64,000 bases of DNA from Drosophila pseudoobscura (Eukaryota; Arthropoda; Insecta; Diptera; Drosophilidae), in the NCBI RefSeq assembly GCF_009870125.1, contig NC_046683.1, positions 59,907,869-59,971,868 of the forward strand, read 5' to 3'. Below are positions 46,698 through 59,653 of this stretch, piece after piece; the first letter of the stretch is position 1; each line of letters begins with the position of its first letter. The position numbers were made by a program, and so were the translations under genes. The notes under the pieces were generated by a model. The model was given only the letters and a program-made list of their open reading frames with translations. It ran no database searches and was not told where the DNA came from.

Positions 46698-49600
46698 GGC
46701 TGGCAGTCGATTGGCAGGACTCTCCCAATCACGGAGAGACGTGTCGCTCCCAGATCGGCTGCCGTATTGCAGAGATATAGCGTGCAGAAGAAACCAGTAT
46801 TTTCATGATATGTCAATCTTCGGAAGGCTATATCTCATACAAATAGGGCCCGATCGGTGAAGGACCTACTTTCCCAGGATCGCGAGGATCCAGACTGTCG
46901 AACGGCATCAAAGTCTCGACTACGAAAATGAGGCCGATTTTTGGAAAATTTAATGATGTAACCATCATGATTTTTTGCGAAAATCGTGAAAAAGTGGATG
47001 TCCCTTTTTCTGGTGTCAATCGGTTGGCAGGACTCTCCCGATCACGGAGAGACGTGCCGCTAATAGATCGGCTGCCGTATTGCAGAGATATAGCGTGCAG
47101 AAGAAACCAGTATTTTCATGATATGTCAATCTTCGGAAGGCTATATCTCATACAAATAGGGCCCGATCGGTGAAGGACCTACTTTCCCAGGATCGCGAGG
47201 ATCCAGACTGCCGAACGGCATCAAAGTCTCGACTACGAAAATGAGGCCGATTTTTGGCAAATTTAATGATGTAACCATCATGATTTTTTGCGAAAATCGT
47301 GAAAAAGTGGATGTACCTTTTTCTGGTGTCAATCGGTTGGCAGGACTCTCCCGATCACGGAGAGACGTGCCGCTCCTAGATCGGCTGCCGTATTGCAGAG
47401 ATATAGCGTGCAGAAGAAACCAGTATTTTCATGATATGTCAATCTTCGGAAGGCTATACCTCATACAAATAGGGCCCGATCGGTGAAGGACCTACTTTCC
47501 CAGGATCGCGAGGATCCAGACTGTCGAACGGCATCAAAGTCTCGACTACGAAAATGAGGACGATTTTTGGCAAATTTAATGATGTCCTCTTTTCTTTTGC
47601 GAAAATCGTGAAAAAGTGAATGTCCCTTTTTTTGATGGCAGTCGATTGGCAGGACTCTCCCGATCACGGAGAGACGTGCCGCTCCCAGATCGGCTGCCGT
47701 ATTGCAGAGATATAGCGTGCAGAAGAAACCAGAATTTTCATGATATGTCAATCTTCGGAAGGCTATATCTCATACAAATAGGGCCCGATCGGTGAAGGAC
47801 CTACTTTCCCAGGATCGCGAGGATCCAGACTGTCGAACGGCATCAAAGTCTCGACTATGAAAATGGGGCCGATTTTTGGCAAATTTAATGATGGTTACAT
47901 CATGATTTTTTGCGAAAATCGTGAAAAAGTGAATGTCCCTTTTTTTGATGGCAGTCGATTGGCAGGACTCTCCCGATCACGGAGAGACGTGCCGCTCCCA
48001 GATCGGCTGCCGTATTGCAGAGATATAGCGTGCAGAAGAAACCAGTATTATCATGATATGTCAATCTTCGGAAGGCTATATCTCATACAAATAGAGCCCG
48101 ATCGGTTAAGGACCTACTTTCCCAGGATCGCGAGGATCCAGACTGTCGAACGGCATCAAAGTCTCGACTACGAAAATGAGGACGATTTTTGGCAAATTTA
48201 ATGATGTCCTCTTTTCTTTTGCGAAAATCGTGAAAAAGTGGATGTCCCTTTTTCTGGTGTCAATCGGTTGGCAGGACTCTCCCGCTCACGGAGAGACATG
48301 CCGCTCCCAGATCGGCTGCCGTTTAGCAGAGATATAGCGTGCAGAAGAAACCAGTATTTTCATAATATGTCAATCTTCGGAAGGCTATATCTCATACAAA
48401 TAGAGCCCGATCGGTTAAGGACCTACTTTCCCAGGATCGCGAGGATCCAGACTGTCAAACGGCATCAAAGTCTCGACTATGAAAATGGGGCCGATTTTTG
48501 GCAAATTTAATGATGGTTACATCATGATTTTTTGCGAAAATCGTGAAAAAGTGAATGTCCCTTTTTTTGATGGCAGTCGATTGGCAGGACTCTCCCGATC
48601 ACGGAGAGACGTGCCGCTCCCAGATCGGCTGCCGTATTGCAGAGATATAGCGTGCAGAAGAAACCAGAATTTTCATGATATGTCAATCTTCGGAAGGCTA
48701 TATCTCATACAAATAGGGCCCGATCGGTGAAGGACCTACTTTCCCAGGATCGCGAGGATCCAGACTGTCGAACGGCATCAAAGTCTCGACTACGAAAATG
48801 AAGCCGATTTTTGGCAAATTTAATGATGGTTACATCATGATTTTTTGCGAAAATCGTGAAAAAGTGGATGTCCCTTTTTCTGGTGTCAATCGGTTGGCAG
48901 GACTCTCCCGATCACGGAGAGACGTGCCGCTCCCAGATCGGCTGCCGTTTAGCAGAGATATAGCGTGCAGAAGAAACCAGTATTATCATGATATGTCAAT
49001 CTTCGGAAGGCTATATCTCATACAAATAGAGCCCGATCGGTGAAGGACCTACTTTCCCAGGATCGCGAGGATCCAGACTGTCGAACGGCATCAAAGTCTC
49101 GACTACGAAAATGGGGCCGATTTTTGGCAAATTTAATGATGGTTACATCATGATTTTTTGCGAAAATCGTGAAAAAGTGGATGTCCCTTTTTCTGGTGTC
49201 AATCGGTTGGCAGGACTCTCCCGATCACGGAGAGACGTGCCGCTCCCAGATCGGCTGCCGTTTAGCAGAGATATAGCGTGCAGAAGAAACCAGTATTTTC
49301 ATGATATGTCAATCTTCGGAAGGCTATATCTCATACAAATAGAGCCCGATCGGTGAAGGACCTACTTTCGCAGGATCGCGAGGATCCAGACTGTCGAATG
49401 GCATAAAAATCTCGACTACGAAAATGGGGCCGATTTTTGGCAAATTTAATGATGGTTACATCATGATTTTTTGCGAAAATCGTGAAAAAGTGGATGTCCC
49501 TTTTTCTGGTGTCAATCGGTTGGCAGGACTCTCCCGATCACGGAGAGACGTGCCGCTCCCAGATCGGCTGCCGTTTAGCAGAGATATAGCGTGCAGAAGA

Positions 49601-52600
49601 AACCAGTATTATCATGATATGTCAATCTTCGGAAGGCTATATCTCATACAAATAGAGCCCGATCGGTGAAGGACCTACTTTCCCAGGATCGCGAGGATCC
49701 AGACTGTCGAACGGCATCAAAGTCTCGACTACGAAAATGGGGCCGATTTTTGGCAAATTTAATGATGGTTACATCATGATTTTTTGCGAAAATCGTGAAA
49801 AAGTGGATGTCCCTTTTTCTGGTGTCAATCGGTTGGCAGGACTCTCCCGATCACGGAGAGACGTGCCGCTCCCAGATCGGCTGCCGTTTAGCAGAGATAT
49901 AGCGTGCAGAAGAAACCAGTATTTTCATGATATGTCAATCTTCGGAAGGCTATATCTCATACAAATAGAGCCCGATCGGTGAAGGACCTACTTTCCCAGG
50001 ATCGCGAGGATCCAGACTGTCGAACGGCATCAAAGTCTCGACTACGAAAATGGGGCCGATTTTTGGCAAATTTAATGATGGTTACATCATGATTTTTTGC
50101 GAAAATCGTGAAAAAGTGGATGTCCCTTTTTCTGGTGTCAATCGGTTATCAGGACTCTCCCGATCACGGAGAGACGAGCCGCTCCCAGATCGGCTGCCGT
50201 ATTGCAGAGATATAGCGTGCAGAAGAAACCAGTATTTTCATGATATGTCAATCTTCGGAAGGCTATATCTCATACAAATAGAGCCCGATCGGTGAAGGAC
50301 CTACTTTCCCAGGATCGCGAGGATCCAGACTGTCGAACGGCATCAAAGTCTCGACTACGGAAATGGGGCCGATTTTTGGCAAATTTAATGATGGTTACAT
50401 CATGATTTTTTGCGAAAATCGTGAAAAAGTGGATGGCCCTTTTTCTGGTGTCAATCGGTTATCAGGACTCTCCCGATCACGGAGAGACGTGCCGCTCCCA
50501 GATCGGCTGCCGTTTAGCAGAGATATAACGTGCAGAAGAAACCAGTATTTTCATGATATGTCAATCTTCGGAAGGCTATATCTCATACAAATAGAGCCCG
50601 ATCGGTGAAGGACCTACTTTCCCAGGATCGCGAGGATCCAGACTGTCGAACGGCATAAAGATCTCGACTACGAAAATGAGGCCGATTTTTGGCAAATTTA
50701 ATGATGTAACCATCATGATTTTTTGCGAAAATCGTGAAAAAGTGGATGGCCCTTTTTCTGGTGTCAATCGGTTATCAGGACTCTCCCGATCACGGAGAGA
50801 CGTGCCGCTCCCAGATCGGCTGCCGTTTAGCAGAGATATAGCGTGCAGAAGAAACCAGTATTTTCATGATATGTCAATCTTCGGAAGGCTATATCTCATA
50901 CAAATAGAGCCCGATCGGTGAAGGACCTACTTTCCCAGGATCGCGAGGATCCAGACTGTCGAACGGCATCAAAGTCTCGACTACGAAAATGGGGCCGATT
51001 TTTGGCAAATTTAATGATGGTTACATCATGATTTTTTGCGAAAATCGTGAAAAAGTGGATGTCCTCTTTTCTGATGGCAGTCGATTGGCAGGACTCTCCC
51101 GATCACGGAGAGACGTGCCGCTCCCAGATCGGCTGCCGTATTGCAGAGATATAGCGTGCAGACGAAACCAGTATTTTCATGATATGTCAATCTTCGGAAA
51201 GCTATATCTCATACAAATAGAGCCCGATCGGTGAAGGACCTACTTTCCCAGGATCGCGAGGATCCAGACTGTCGAACGGCATAAAAATCTCGACTACGAA
51301 AATGAGGCCGATTTTTGGCAAATTTAATGATGTAACTATCATGATTTTTTGCGAAAATAGTGAAAAAGTGGATGTCCTCTTTTCTGATGGCAGTCGATTG
51401 GCAGGACTCTCCCGATCACGGAGAGACGTGCCGCTCCCAGATCGGCTGCCGTTTAGCAGAGATATAGCGTGCAGAAGAAACCAGTATTTTCATGATATGT
51501 CAATCTTCGGAAGGCTATTTCTCATACAAATAGAGCCAGATCGGTGAAGGACCTACTTTCCCAGGATCGCGAGGATCCAGACTGTCGAACGGCATCAAAG
51601 TCTCGACTACGAAAATGAGGCCGATTTTTGGCAAATTTAATGATGTAACCATCATGATTTTTTGCGAAAATCGTGAAAAAGTGGATGTAAATTTTTCTGG
51701 TGTCAATCGGTTGGCAGGACTCTCCCGATCACGGAGAGACGTGCCACTCCCAGATCGGCTGCCGTTTAGCAGAGATATAGCGTGCAGAAGAAACCAGTAT
51801 TATCATGATATGTCAATCTTCGGAAGGCTATATCTCATACAAATAGGGCCCTATCGGTGAAGGACCTACTTTCGCAGGATCGCGAGGATCCAGACTGTCG
51901 AGTGGCATAAAAATCTCGACTACGAAAATGAGGCCGATTTTTGGCAAATTTAATGATGGTTACATCATGATTTTTTGCGAAAATCGTGAAAAAGTGGATG
52001 TCCTCTTTTCTGATGGCAGTCGATTGGCAGGACTCTCCCGATCACGGAGAGACGTGCCGCTCCCAGATCGGCTGCCGTATTGCAGAGATATAGCGTGCAG
52101 ACGAAACCAGTATTTTCATGATATGTCAATCTTCGGAAAGCTATATCTCATACAAATAGAGCCCGATCGGTGAAGGACCTACTTTCCCAGGATCGCGAGG
52201 ATCCAGACTGTCGAACGGCATAAAAATCTCGACTACGAAAATGAGGCCGATTTTTGGCAAATTTAATGATGTAACCATCATGATTTTTTGCGAAAATCGT
52301 GAAAAAGTGGATGTCCCTTTTTCTGGTGTCAATCGGTTGGCAGGACTCTCCCGATCACGGAGAGACGTGCCGCTCCCAGATCGGCTGCCGTTTAGCAGAG
52401 ATATAGCGTGCAGAAGAAACCAGTATTATCATGATATGTCAATCTTCGGAAGGCTATATCTCATACAAATAGGGCCCTATCGGTGAAGGACCTACTTTCG
52501 CAGGATCGCGAGGATCCAGACTGTCGAGTGGCATAAAAATCTCGACTACGAAAATGAGGCCGATTTTTGGCAAATTTAATGATGGTTACATCATGATTTT

Positions 52601-55176
52601 TTGCGAAAATCGTGAAAAAGTGGATGTCCCTTTTTCTGGTGTCAATCGGTTATCAGGACTCTCCCGATCACGGAGAGACGAGCCGCTCCCAGATCGGCTG
52701 CCGTATTGCAGAGATATAGCGTGCAGAAGAAACCAGTATTTTCATGATATGTCAATCTTCGGAAGGCTATATCTCATACAAATAGAGCCCGATCGGTGAA
52801 GGACCTACTTTCGCAGGATCGCGAGGATCCAGACTGTCGAGTGGCATAAAAATCTCGACTACGAAAATGATGGTTACATCATGATTTTTTGCGAAAATCG
52901 TGAAAAAGTGGATGTCCTCTTTTCTGATGGCAGTCGATTGGCAGGACTCTCCCGATCACGGAGAGACGTGCCGCTCCCAGATCGGCTGCCGTATTGCAGA
53001 GATATAGCGTGCAGACGAAACCAGTATTTTCATGATATGTCAATCTTCGGAAAGCTATATCTCATACAAATAGAGCCCGATCGGTGAAGGACCTACTTTC
53101 CCAGGATCGCGAGGATCCAGACTGTCGAACGGCATAAAAATCTCGACTACGAAAATGAGGCCGATTTTTGGCAAATTTAATGATGTAACCATCATGATTT
53201 TTTGCGAAAATCGTGAAAAAGTGGATGTCCCTTTTTCTGGTGTCAATCGGTTGGCAGGACTCTCCCGATCACGGAGAGACGTGCCGCTCCCAGATCGGCT
53301 GCCGTTTAGCAGAGATATAGCGTGCAGAAGAAACCAGTATTATCATGATATGTCAATCTTCGGAAGGCTATATCTCATACAAATAGGGCCCTATCGGTGA
53401 AGGACCTACTTTCGCAGGATCGCGAGGATCCAGACTGTCGAGTGGCATAAAAATCTCGACTACGAAAATGAGGCCGATTTTTGGCAAATTTAATGATGGT
53501 TACATCATGATTTTTTGCGAAAATCGTGAAAAAGTGGATGTCCCTTTTTCTGGTGTCAATCGGTTGGCAGGACTCTCCCGATCACGGAGAGACGTGCCGC
53601 TCCCAGATCGGCTGCCGTATTGCAGAGATATAGCGTGCAGAAGAAACCAGTATTTTCATGATATGTCAATCTTCGGAAAGCTATTTCTCATACAAATAGA
53701 GCCAGATCGGTGAAGGACCTACTTTCCCAGGATCGCGAGGATCCAGACTGTCGAACGGCATCAAAGTCTCGACTACGAAAATGAGGCCGATTTTTGGCAA
53801 ATTTAATGATGTAACCATCATGATTTTTTGCGAAAATCGTGAAAAAGTGGATGTCCCTTTTTCTGGTGTCAATCGGTTATCAGGACTCTCCCGATCACGG
53901 AGAGACGTGCCGCTCCCAGATCGGCTGCCGTTTAGCAGAGATATAGCGTGCAGAAGAAACCAGTATTTTCATGATATGTCAATCTTCGGAAGGCTATATC
54001 TCATACAAATAGAGCCCGATCGGTGAAGGACCTACTTTGCCAGGATCGCGAAGATCCAGACTGTCGAACGGCATAAAAATCTCGACTACGAAAATGAGGC
54101 CGACTTTTGGCAAATTTAATGATTAACCATCATGATTTTTTGCGAAAATCGTGAAAAAGTGGATGTCCTCTTTTCTGATGGCAGTCGATTGGCAGGACTC
54201 TCCCGATCACGGAGAGACGTGCCGCTCCCAGATCGGCTGCCGTATTGCAGAGATATAGCGTGCAGAAGAAACCAGTATTTTCATGATATGTCAATCTTCG
54301 GAAGGCTATATCTCATACAAATAGGGCCCGATCGGTGAAGGACCTACTTTCCCAGGATCGCGGGGATCCAGACTGTCGAACGGCATCAAAATCTCGACTA
54401 CGAAAATGAGGCCGATTTTTGGCAAATTTAGTGATGTAACCATCATGATTTTTTGCGAAAATCGTGAAAAAGTGGATGTCCTCTTTTCTGATGGCAGTCG
54501 ATTGGCAGGACTCTCCCGATCACGGCGAGACGTGCCGCTCCCAGATCGGCTGCCGTATTGCAGAGATATAGCGTGCAGAAGAAACCAGTATTTTCATTAT
54601 ATGTCAATCTTCGGAAGGCTATATCTCATACAAATAGAGCCCGATCGGTGAAGGACCTACTTTGCCAGGATCGCGAAGATCCAGACTGTCGAACGGCATA
54701 AAAATCTCGACTACGAAAATGAGGCCGACTTTTGGCAAATTTAATGATGTAACCATCATGATTTTTTGCGAAAATCGTGAAAAAGTGGATGTCCTCTTTT
54801 CTGATGGCAGTCGATTGGCAGGACTCTCCCGATCACGGAGAGACGTGCCGCTCCCAGATCGGCTGCCGTATTGCAGAGATATAGCGTGCAGAAGAAACCA
54901 GTATTTTCATGATATGTCAATCTTCGGAAGGCTATATCTCATACAAATAGGGCCCGATCGGTGAAGGACCTACTTTCCCAGGATCGCGAGGATCCAGACT
55001 TTCGAGCGGCATCAAAATCTCGACTACGAAAATGAGGCCGATTTTTGGCAAATTTAATGATGTAACTATCATGATTTTTTGCGAAAATAGTGAAAAAGTG
55101 GATGTCCTCTTTTCTGATGGCAGTCGATTGGCAGGACTCTCCCGATCACGGAGAGACGTGCCGCTCCCAGATCGGC
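46698..55176 (-). repeat. Satellite array, right arm (313-bp units, inverted)
   Basis: About 27 tandem units of 313 bp or near it, in the opposite orientation to the left arm. None has the 130-bp deletion that is common in the left arm. Local higher-order structure includes a 622-bp dimer (units near 47581 and 48203) and a 914-bp trimer (units at 52241 and 53155). Some units carry the GATGTCCTCTTTTCTGATGG variant. The array stops at about 55176 (AGATCGGCTTCC), 688 bases before the Bre1 start. Confidence 0.97.
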
Positions 55177-55360
55177 TTCCGGCTTTGGCCACAACTGTGC
55201 CAAAGGGCGCCGATGGTCTTCAAAATGGCCGCCACGGAAAATCTCCCCACAAATCCAATTGAGATGGCAGTGCCTCGATAGGTCGAGGCAGTTTCTCAAT
55301 ATCAATTGTGTTATTGATTAAAAATTTATACCGATGGTTTCATATCGATGATTATAAAAG

Positions 55361-55547
55361 TATCGATATTTGATTACGTTATCAATTATTTTGTAATTTT
55401 TAAAATACCAAAAAATACCGAAAATTACACTGCTTGTAGAACTTGAATTCGAATATTTACGGTATATTTTGAAAATGAGGCGGTATGTTTCGGTATATTG
55501 TTGAGGGTCGGACGGTATATTTTATCGATAAGTCCGCGGTCACACTG
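55361..55547 (+). promoter_or_regulatory. Bre1 promoter region: two DREs and a Motif 1 site
   Basis: TATCGATA occurs at 55361-55368 and 55523-55530. CGGTCACACTG at 55537-55547 matches the Drosophila core promoter Motif 1 (bound by M1BP). Motif 1 usually lies within tens of bases of the start site, so transcription probably begins near 55540-55560. Several GGTATATTTT-like runs lie between. The satellite ends about 185 bases upstream of the first DRE. Confidence 0.65.
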
Positions 55548-55863
55548 AGAAGCAGATAAAACGTAGAAATTAAATAGATTAGCTTAATAAATGTTAAGTT
55601 AAAAGTGTGGAAACCTGAGACTAAGGTAAGCAACACTTAGAACATAAGTTTATCTCAATATTAACGTCGTTGGGGGGGGGCGTCTTCGCTGCCTCTGTTC
55701 GGCGACACCCGCGCCACCACACGATAAAAAAATGGAGTACAGCCACGAAAATTTGCGGCCGTAGCTGCGAGTGCCACTTGCCGCTTCTGCACAAAAAATC
55801 AATAATCCGAAGTGCGCTTTCTGTTTTCAAATGCATTTTTGTTGACTTGTTTGCAGTGAAAGG

Positions 55864-58800
55864 ATGTCGAAACGCAGCGCTGAAGATGCTACTGGCGGCA
55901 GCGGTAGCAGCTGCTTGGTGGCGGCGGCAGCGGCTGGACAGCCACCCATTAAGAAGGTGCACTTCGAGCCGCACCTCATTGGGCCGGTTTCCACTCTCGA
56001 GGAGATGGACATCAAGGTGCTCGAGTTCCAAAACAAGAAGCTTGCCCAGCGCATCGAACAGCGGATGCGCACCGAGGCTGAACTGAGACACCGCATTGAA
56101 CAGCTGGAAAAGCGGCAAACGCAAGACGATGCCGTGCTGAACGTGGTGAATCGGTATTGGAATCAACTGAACGAGGACATCAGAGTCCTGCTGCAGCGAT
56201 TCGATGCAGAGACGGCCGATGAGCTGGAGAACAAGAATGAGAACGAGGTGACCACTTCGTTTCTAACGCAACTCTCCACATGGGACAAGGAGGAACTGGA
56301 CGAGAAGCTGGCCAACCGCGTCCAAGTGTCGAAACGTGCAGTGGCCAAGATCGTGCAGGTTATTGATCGGGTAATGCAGCGTAATGAGAAGATAACTCAT
56401 GTTTTGAGAGGCGATAGCCTGTCGAGTGCAACAGGGTCCGGGGCCGCGGGAGCTAGTGGTGGAGATGAAGAGCAAAAGTCCAGTGGCGAGGCGGAAGCGG
56501 CTATCCTTCGAGTTCAGGCGCTCGAGGAGACGCTCAAGAAGACGCACATCGAGATCATGACCGAGAACCGCAGCCTTCAGAATCTGAACACGTCGCTGCA
56601 CGAGAAATTCCACACAATGTCGCTAAAAATGAAGGAATACCAGGACGCCCTCACCGCGAAGGAGACGGAGAATGCCGAGCTCAAGAACCAAATCGATGAG
56701 CTGCAGTATGACCTGGAAAAGATCCACTGCCGCAACGACAAGCTCGAGAACCATCTGGCTGAGGCCATTGAGAAGCTGAAGGCCTATCACCAGATCTACG
56801 GCGATCCTAACAAGAGCAGCAACAGTGCCAAGACCCCAAGCACGGGTTCCGCCACTACCACAACCAGTGTGAACAGCCAGCTCCTGGAGGATTTGCAAAA
56901 AGAGCTGGAAGAGTATCGGGAATTGGCCAACAATCGATTGCAGGAGCTGGACAAGCTGCATGCAACGCATCGCGAGACCCTTAAAGAAGTAGAGAAGCTC
57001 AAGATGGATGTAAGTATATAGCCTTAGTTGATATACCAATTTATATACTCAATTCTCGATTTCATCAGATACGGCAACTACCTGAGTCGGTGATTGTGGA
57101 GACCACGGAGTACAAGTGTCTGCAATCTCAGTTCTCCGTTCTCTACAACGAGTCCATGCAGATTAAAACGATGCTTGACGAGACGCGGAACCTGTTGCAG
57201 ACGAGCAAAAATCAACATCTCCGTCAGATCGAGGTGATGGAGAGCGAGGAGCTAATTGCCCAGAAGAAGGTGCGCAGCGAGATGATCCAAATGGAGGACG
57301 TCCTAGCCGCCATACGCAAGGAGTATGAAGTTTTGCGCATCGAATTCGAGCAAAATATGGCTGCCAACGAGCAGACGGCGCCCATCAACCGCGAAATGAG
57401 GCATCTCATTACCTCGCTGCAAAATCACAATGGCCAGCTCAAGGGCGAGGTGCAGAGGTACAAGAGAAAGTATAAGGACACGTCCACGGAAATTGTCAAG
57501 ATGCGGAAGGAGCTGGACGATGCCCTGGCCAAGCTGGAGGGCAACAAACTTCAAGCAGCTACAAATGCTGCAGGCGAGGAGATCAAGCAGGAATCTGCGG
57601 CGAATGTAAAAGAAGAGAATGCCAACCACTCATCCTCCTCTGGGCAGACAAACAATACGAATGCCGGCAGCGACACCAACATAGCCAATATTAAAGAGGA
57701 GAACCCTGCCACGGCCGATGATGAAATGGATGACGAAGCTGGCAAGGATGTCAAGGATGGTATTAAACAGGAAAAGCTTAGCGCAGCAGAGACCGCGACA
57801 GCAGAGAAGAAGGACTCTCCTGGGCCACAAAACTCAACAGCAGGAGCCTCAAATGCTGGTTCAGGAAACGCCGTCAAAGCCGAAAAGGACTCCAAGGATG
57901 GTGTGAAAGCCAAGGACGTGAAGACCGTGGAAAGCGAAACGGTACGCGATCTCAAGGCCCAGCTTAAGTAGGTTCTATTCCATCTGAAATGGCGAACTGT
58001 TTTCCAACTTAATTGTATTTTTCTTGTTTTATAGGAAAGCGTTGAATGATCAGAAGGAGATGAAACTGCTGCTGGACATGTACAAAGGAGTCTCGAAGGA
58101 TCAACGCGACAAAGTACAACTGATGGCCACCGAAAAGAAGCTCCGCTCTGAAATTGAGGAGCTGCGGCAACAGCTTAAGAAGCTGCAGGAGAGCAAGCGC
58201 GAAGAGCGGAAAAAGCTCGCCGACGAAGAGGCGCTACGGAAAATCAAGCAGCTCGAGGAGCAAAAGTACGAGCTTCAAAAGCAAATGGCCAACCATAAGC
58301 CCTCGGAGAACGCGTGGGGCGGTGCACCTGGCCCAGCGGGTAACTATACTCGGCCTTTTGTGGGCTCTCACGAGGAAGAGGCGCTGCTTAACGAAATGGA
58401 GGTCACGGGACAGGCTTTTGAGGACATGCAGGAGCAGAACTCGAGGCTCATCCAGCAACTGCGCGAGAAGGACGATGCCAACTTCAAGCTCATGTCGGAA
58501 CGCATCAAGGCCAATCAGCTGCACAAGCTACTGAGGGAAGAGAAGACAGTGCTTGAGGACCAGATGGCCACTGCAACGAGTCAGATCGAAGCCATGCACG
58601 TCGTGCTGCGAAAGCTGGAGGAGAAGGAGCGCAGTCTACAAGCAACAGTGGCCTCGATGGAGAAGGAGCTGATGCTGAGGCAACAGGCAATGGAGATGCA
58701 CAAGCGTAAGGCCATTGAGTCGGCGCAATCGGCGGCCGACTTGAAGCTCCATCTGGAGAAGTACCATGCACAGATGAAGGAGGCGCAGCAGGTGGTGGCT

Positions 58801-59133
58801 GAAAAGACGAGCTCCCTGGAAGCGGAGGCGTACAAGACGAAGCGGTTACATGAGGAGCTGGCACAGTTCAAGCGCAAGGCAGAGCGCATGAAGAAGATGG
58901 AAATGTCTGGCACAACCATCGACGAGGTGATGATCGAGGAGATCCGCGAGTACAAGGAGACGCTCACGTGTCCATCGTGCAAGGTGAAGCGAAAGGATGC
59001 AGTCTTGTCAAAGTGCTTCCACGTCTTCTGCTACGACTGCCTGCGCACACGGTACGAGACAAGGCAGCGAAAGTGTCCCAAATGCAACTGCGCCTTCGGC
59101 GCCAACGATTATCATAGGTTATATCTGCAGTAA
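55864..59133 (+). CDS. Bre1: Bre1, E3 ubiquitin ligase for histone H2B
   Basis: Three exons (55864-57009, 57069-57967, 58035-59133) give 1047 residues, essentially the length I recall for Drosophila Bre1. Most of the protein is long coiled coil (for example [19 protein letters not shown] and EMQEQN-type heptads). An Asn/Ser/Lys/Glu-rich linker lies in the second exon. The extreme C-terminus is a C3HC4 RING: CPSC, then [10 protein letters not shown], then KCPKC (residues about 994-1032), ending DYHRLYLQ. Bre1 works with the E2 Rad6 to monoubiquitinate histone H2B, which is needed for H3K4 methylation and for Notch target expression in flies. The start ATG at 55864 follows a short leader. AATAAA at about 59478 is a plausible poly(A) signal. 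The gene is intact despite the adjacent satellite. Confidence 0.96.
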
Positions 59134-59653
59134 ATAAGCGATAGACCCCCTTAAAGGTAATTTAGGTACGTTTCGGCATGTCCTATTCACAACCACACAC
59201 ACGCACTCATAGACAGACATTCATGCCGAATTATTCATTATGAGCATATAATACGAGTATCTAATCTATGTATGTATGTACTAATCTTTTGTTTAAGTAG
59301 CCTCCGAATAACTCCCCGATTCCCACTGTGGGCACTTATTTGAATTTGTTCATATGGCGCCAAGCATCTCACTATGAGTTCCGCGAGACTTCGTCGCGGC
59401 TTTTTTATGTAGCTTCTAGTTTTTGTAAATCAAACTATTTTTAAATGATTTAATTTGAAACTAAATGTACGAACTCTAATAAATGGCTAAAAACTTTAAT
59501 TTTAGATTCTAGAGTTAATTAATCTTTCAGTCCGTTTTCGCAGTTTGAAAATGTCTGGTTTTGGGGCGGTCGATAAATATACATAATATCTTATCGCACA
59601 ATAACATCGATATACATATCACAGTACATATATTGATATGACAATCTTTTTAA
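59134..59653 (+). other. Bre1 3' UTR and spacer
   Basis: AT-rich, with AATAAA at about 59478. A repeat of ATCGATATACATAT type precedes the INE-1 element. No gene seen. Confidence 0.55.

Noticed and set aside
46928..47173. An 81-codon open frame repeated in nearly every full satellite unit
   Set aside because: The 313-bp period is not a multiple of three, hairpin flips and deletions alter the frame freely, and the short units break it. The frame persists because units are nearly identical, not because a protein is selected.
28981..55176. CRISPR-like array
   Set aside because: Units are long, whole-unit tandem repeats without short direct repeats separated by unique spacers, and the genome is eukaryotic.
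56623..57039. Minus-strand frame of 138 codons inside Bre1
   Set aside because: Antisense shadow of coiled-coil codons; hydrophobic Leu-rich translation is the usual complement of Lys/Glu/Gln coding DNA.
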